DNA of 64,000 nucleotides from positions 62,001-126,000 of the forward strand of contig CAZHYQ010000001.1 of the NCBI GenBank assembly GCA_964536805.1, read 5' to 3'. The position numbers were made by a program, and so were the translations under genes. How positions within the stretch are numbered: position 1 is the first letter of the stretch; every line of letters starts with the position of its first letter. The notes beneath the pieces were generated by a model that did no database searches, had not been told where the DNA came from, and worked only from the letters and a program-made list of their open reading frames with translations. This DNA comes from Longilinea sp964536805 (GTDB taxonomy: Bacteria > Chloroflexota > Anaerolineae > Anaerolineales > Anaerolineaceae). This document shows, piece by piece, positions 60,577-64,000 of this stretch.

Positions 60577-62904
60577 GTGCGTCCATTCGTTAATCGAAAA
60601 CCATCCCTTTATCATCTACTCTGGCTAATTCCCTTCCTCCTGTTTGCCCCAACCTTATTACGTGGGCAAGCGCTGGTCTGGGGAACGCCTTCCTTACAAT
60701 TCATACCCTGGCGGTACCTGGCTTGGGAGCAAATTCAAACAGGAATTTGGCCTTTTTGGAATCCGTTAAATGGGATGGGGGCTCCGTTATTGGCCAATTA
60801 TCAGTTGGCGTTGTATTATCCGCCTGGCTGGGTTCTTTTCATTTTACAGACAATTGGTGGTGTTCCCTGGATGGCATGGGGGTACACTTTGTTGCTGGTT
60901 GCCCATCTGAGCTGGGCGGGTTATGGTACAGCCAAATTGGTCAAACAATTAGGCGTAAACAGCCTTGCGCAGGTGGTGGCCGGGCTCGCTTTTTCGATGA
61001 GCGGTTTTCTGGTTGCCCGCGCCGGTTTCAGCAGCATCATTTGGAGTGCAGCGTGGCTGCCCTGGATTGTCTTATGCGTAGAATTGTTCGCCAGAGAAAC
61101 AACTCAAAACCGAAAATTTGGATTATTCGGTTGGCTGGCATTGTGCAGCGGGATGCAATTATTGAGCGGACATGCTCAAATCACTTGGTATGGTTTTTTA
61201 TTTTTAGGTTGTTGGGCACTGGTTGCTGGATGGGTTCGCCGGGGGTGGAGGGGAGCGTTTACGACCTTTATGGCGAGCATTGGCGGGGTACTTTTAGGCG
61301 TATGTCTGGCTGCTGTCCAACTTATTCCCACCTTTGAACTGCTACAGCAATCTCAGAGGGCAGCTTCTGTTAATTATAATTTGGCCATGGTTTATTCATT
61401 TTGGCCGTGGCGGTTTCTGACATTGATCAGTTCAAGTTTTTTTGGGAATCCGGCTTATGGGGATTACTGGGGCTACGCCAGCTACTGGGAAGATGCGATT
61501 TATATCGGCTTGCTTCCATTTCTCATGGCTTTTACTACCCTCAAATATCTCAGACGGCAGAAGGACAAAGCCGACATTACTGATGTGCAGAACCGAAGTC
61601 GAATTTTGTTGCTATGGGGATTAAGTATTCTTGCGTCGGTCTTTGCTTTGGGAAGAAATACGCCAATTTTCCCATTTCTTTATAAATATATCCCTACATT
61701 TGACATGTTCCAGGCTCCAGCCCGTTATATGCTATGGCCTGTGTTTTCGTTAAGTTTGTTATCTGGTATCGGAATTGATTCACTGGGGCATCCGGTTGGA
61801 AAAGCCGTTCCGCGTTTGAAAAAAGCGATTTTTAGCCTCTGCGCTGTAATCATTACAGCGGCCGCATCATATTTTGTTCTATCGGAGATTAAACCATCCC
61901 TTGTCTATTCCCTGATTATTGCTGCGTTCATTGGAATATTGGTTTTATTGCTTGTCAAGAATAAACCTGTAGATAATCAGGTGCTTAAAAATGAGCGATG
62001 GCGCTGGTTGGTGGCAATTCTGGTCGGCAGCGATCTTCTGTTAGCTGGCTGGGGTCAGAATCCATCGACCTCAATGCAATTTTACAAAGTGGTAAATAAC
62101 GATGGTGGTTCAATTGGTTCAAAGGGGCGCATTTTCATCGATGCGCAAAGCGAATATATTTTGAAGTTTGGCCGCTTCCTGCGGTTTCAAGATTACCGCG
62201 AAAAAGAGAGTTGGGATGAGATGAGATTGGCTCAACTTCCCAATATTAATATTTTGAACAACATCCCCTCCGCTAACAATTTTGACCCGCTTCAGCCCGC
62301 GCGATATTATCAATGGCTGCAGTATGTGTCTCAATTACCAGCAGAAAAACGCATCCCCTGGCTTCGGATGATGAATGTTGATCAGGTAGAAGAGGTGACG
62401 GATGACTTTGAAAAGAATTATTCCACCCAATTCATAACGGGAGGTGCGCGATTTGGTTTTTATCCTTGCTCGCAATTGGCAATGAATGCCGATGAGGCCT
62501 GGACTAAAACGAAAAATGCAATCAATGATGGTGTTTTACTTGCCATCATCGAGAATGGCGAGGTTTTAGAAGGAAATTGTGATTTGCAATCCGTAAACAA
62601 TATCAGTATACTTTTCGAGAATGCTTCCCGTATGGATCTCAGTGTTCAGGTCAGTCAGGCTGGCTGGTTCATGATAGCTGACACCTGGTATCCTGGTTGG
62701 AAAGTATCGATCGACGGATCGGCGGCTGCAGAAATTTCGCGAGTCAATTATTTATACCGCGGGTTTCCACTTCAACCAGGTCAGCATTCCATTATCATTG
62801 AGTATCGTCCATGGTGGGTAACATTATCCATGATCGTTAGTTTTATTGGCATTTGTACAATCATCGCATTCTTCATTATTAGCCGGAAATGGGTTATCCG
62901 GTAA
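60577..62904 (+). CDS. YfhO-family membrane protein B'
   Basis: The 775-residue protein is a paralogue of the one at 56843, with the same YfhO layout. The outer loop reads WGTPSLQFIPWRYLAWEQ and the tail domain ADTWYPGWKVSIDG. It starts at a GTG, 4 bases after the stop of A'. A 20-residue longer outer loop distinguishes it. It probably acts on the same or a related glycan as B. Confidence 0.78.
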   Translation: MRPFVNRKPSLYHLLWLIPFLLFAPTLLRGQALVWGTPSLQFIPWRYLAWEQIQTGIWPFWNPLNGMGAPLLANYQLALYYPPGWVLFILQTIGGVPWMAWGYTLLLVAHLSWAGYGTAKLVKQLGVNSLAQVVAGLAFSMSGFLVARAGFSSIIWSAAWLPWIVLCVELFARETTQNRKFGLFGWLALCSGMQLLSGHAQITWYGFLFLGCWALVAGWVRRGWRGAFTTFMASIGGVLLGVCLAAVQLIPTFELLQQSQRAASVNYNLAMVYSFWPWRFLTLISSSFFGNPAYGDYWGYASYWEDAIYIGLLPFLMAFTTLKYLRRQKDKADITDVQNRSRILLLWGLSILASVFALGRNTPIFPFLYKYIPTFDMFQAPARYMLWPVFSLSLLSGIGIDSLGHPVGKAVPRLKKAIFSLCAVIITAAASYFVLSEIKPSLVYSLIIAAFIGILVLLLVKNKPVDNQVLKNERWRWLVAILVGSDLLLAGWGQNPSTSMQFYKVVNNDGGSIGSKGRIFIDAQSEYILKFGRFLRFQDYREKESWDEMRLAQLPNINILNNIPSANNFDPLQPARYYQWLQYVSQLPAEKRIPWLRMMNVDQVEEVTDDFEKNYSTQFITGGARFGFYPCSQLAMNADEAWTKTKNAINDGVLLAIIENGEVLEGNCDLQSVNNISILFENASRMDLSVQVSQAGWFMIADTWYPGWKVSIDGSAAAEISRVNYLYRGFPLQPGQHSIIIEYRPWWVTLSMIVSFIGICTIIAFFIISRKWVIR

Positions 62905-62916
62905 ATAGGAGTTCAT

Positions 62917-63888
62917 ATGGATCTGTCGATCCCAGATATTCAATCCTACTCAAAGAAAATAATCGAGAACCTGGAAAAGGTAATCGTCGGAAAGCAACCT
63001 GCGCTTGAACTTGTCGTCATCGGTTTGTTGTGTCAGGGGCACATCCTCATTGATGATGTGCCCGGGGTTGGAAAAACAATCCTTTCCCGCAGCCTGGCCA
63101 AATCTTTGGGCTGTTCATTCCGGCGGATTCAATTTACCCCAGATATGTTGCCAAGTGATGTAACCGGTGTTTCAATTTTTAACCAGATCAGCCGAGAGTT
63201 TGAATTCAGGCCTGGCCCGGTGATGGCAAACATTGTTCTGGCGGATGAGATTAACCGGGCCACGCCAAAAACGCAATCCGCGCTGCTCGAATCGATGGAA
63301 GAGCGGCAGGTTACCGTGGATGGTATTACCCATCCACTCCCTGACCCGTTTATGATTCTGGCGACTCAGAATCCAATTGAATATGAAGGTACTTTCCCGC
63401 TTCCGGAAGCACAATTGGACCGGTTTCTATTACGGCTGCGGCTGGGGTATCCGACCCTTACGGATGAAATTCATGTGTTGGAATTGCAGCAACTCCGCCA
63501 TCCAATCCAGGATTTGGAAGCGGTGACTACTGTGGAAGAAATGCGGGAAATGCAGGAAGCCATCAAGCGGGTCTTTGTGGCCGCGCCGATCAAGCGTTAC
63601 ATAGTTGAATTGACGCGAGCGACCCGGGAGAGTTCAGATGTCTACCTGGGTGCCAGCCCACGCGGAAGTCTGGGGTTGTTCCGGGCCGGGCAGGCTTTGG
63701 CTGCAATCCGCGGACGGGATTATATCCTGCCGGATGATATCAAATACCTCGCGCCTTTTATCCTGTCGCACCGGATGGTAATTCACGCGGCTGCGCGGAT
63801 GAAGAATTTGAGCGCTGACCAAGTGGTCAATGAAATTCTGAACACGATGGTGGTACCTGGCGGTTCCTTTGAAGAAAGCGCTGCCTGA
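62917..63888 (+). CDS. MoxR-family AAA ATPase
   Basis: The 323-residue protein has Walker A DVPGVGKT (47-54), Walker B NIVLADEINRATPKTQ and sensor elements ILATQNPIEYEGTFPLPEAQLDRF. The AAA lid follows. MoxR proteins act as chaperones that load cofactors or ready membrane complexes. They usually pair with a DUF58 protein and VWA proteins, and the truncated gene downstream is the expected partner. AGGAG lies 6 bases before the ATG. It follows the B' gene by 12 bases. Confidence 0.94.
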   Translation: MDLSIPDIQSYSKKIIENLEKVIVGKQPALELVVIGLLCQGHILIDDVPGVGKTILSRSLAKSLGCSFRRIQFTPDMLPSDVTGVSIFNQISREFEFRPGPVMANIVLADEINRATPKTQSALLESMEERQVTVDGITHPLPDPFMILATQNPIEYEGTFPLPEAQLDRFLLRLRLGYPTLTDEIHVLELQQLRHPIQDLEAVTTVEEMREMQEAIKRVFVAAPIKRYIVELTRATRESSDVYLGASPRGSLGLFRAGQALAAIRGRDYILPDDIKYLAPFILSHRMVIHAAARMKNLSADQVVNEILNTMVVPGGSFEESAA

Positions 63889-63891
63889 TTA

Positions 63892-64000
63892 ATGGTTGTC
63901 AGACGCGCTTTTTGGGTCGTTTTGATCCTGCTGGTTATTTGCCTTGTGGCGGCTTATTCCACGCCGCAAAGCGTTGTTTATCAGCGCCTGGCTGTATTGC
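63892..64000 (+). CDS. Start of membrane protein, probable DUF58 partner (partial)
   Basis: A frame begins at the ATG at 63892 and is cut by the window end after 36 codons. The visible part, VVRRAFWVVLILLVICLVAA, is a membrane segment near the N-terminus. Position directly after a MoxR gene makes a DUF58-family protein likely. The identification is by context only. Confidence 0.5.
   Translation, partial: MVVRRAFWVVLILLVICLVAAYSTPQSVVYQRLAVL

Overview
The window looks like a chromosomal stretch from a member of the phylum Chloroflexota, probably class Anaerolineae. This is an inference from gene content. It rests on a divergent PEPCK-like kinase beside a mitochondrial-type citrate synthase, a TPR protein with a very long acidic PDWL-repeat tail, a DUF2085 protein beside CcdA/ResA, and tandem YfhO-type membrane proteins. 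Coding density is high. There is no phage, plasmid, IS element or CRISPR array. The only mobile-DNA hint is a decayed tandem repeat built from the 3' end of a tRNA-Asp gene.

Layout. 1-2.1 kb: a receiver-only response regulator, then a probable copper pair (TauE/SafE-like membrane protein with a cupredoxin tail, plus an HMA chaperone) behind a 35-bp near-perfect palindrome. 2.1-4.6 kb: a GH3 beta-glycosidase with a PA14 insert. 4.8-8.4 kb: a three-gene acyl-CoA carboxylase (carboxyltransferase, biotin carboxylase, biotin carrier). 8.4-14.3 kb: a complete branched-chain amino-acid ABC transporter, livKHMGF, behind a structured leader. 14.3-18.1 kb: a 46-residue acidic peptide, a possible small RNA, the PEPCK-like kinase and citrate synthase. 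18.2-20.9 kb: a polar amino-acid ABC transporter whose leader looks like a ribosome-mediated attenuator. 21.0-25.3 kb: aconitase, mannose-6-phosphate isomerase, tRNA-Asp with 91-bp repeats. 25.3-30.5 kb: ndk, the PDWL-repeat TPR protein, and the primary sigma factor. 30.9-39.7 kb: membrane pyrophosphatase, RluA-type pseudouridine synthase, DegV, PRPP synthetase, P1 peptidase, an SH3 protein, an esterase and a patatin-like lipase. 39.8-52.0 kb: an unknown protein with a degenerate hydrolase elbow, a class V aminotransferase, then twelve codirectional genes from an MFS transporter through smpB, hutH, a YkuD transpeptidase, ccdA, resA, pgeF, yggS, yggT and DUF167. 52.0-55.2 kb: a membrane-anchored NACHT/HEAT ATPase and a zinc-ribbon coiled-coil protein. 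55.3-64.0 kb: two pairs of large polytopic membrane proteins in an A-B-A'-B' order, then a MoxR ATPase and the start of its partner.

How the genes fit together. The first third suggests a heterotroph that takes up amino acids and sugars. Branched-chain amino-acid import lies beside a propionyl/methylcrotonyl-type carboxylase, with citrate synthase, aconitase and a PEPCK-like protein nearby. Control appears to rest largely on RNA structure. Both amino-acid transporter operons have a terminator in the leader and a GC-rich hairpin between the binding-protein gene and the permease gene.

The most unusual items are: the leader-peptide attenuator at 20.7-20.9 kb; the liv leader switch with its microORF at 8.55-8.72 kb; the promoter-structured RNA-acidic peptide unit at 14.3-14.8 kb; the PDWL-repeat protein; the membrane NACHT protein; and the duplicated membrane-protein module. 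No single locus can be shown from sequence alone to be a wholly new system.
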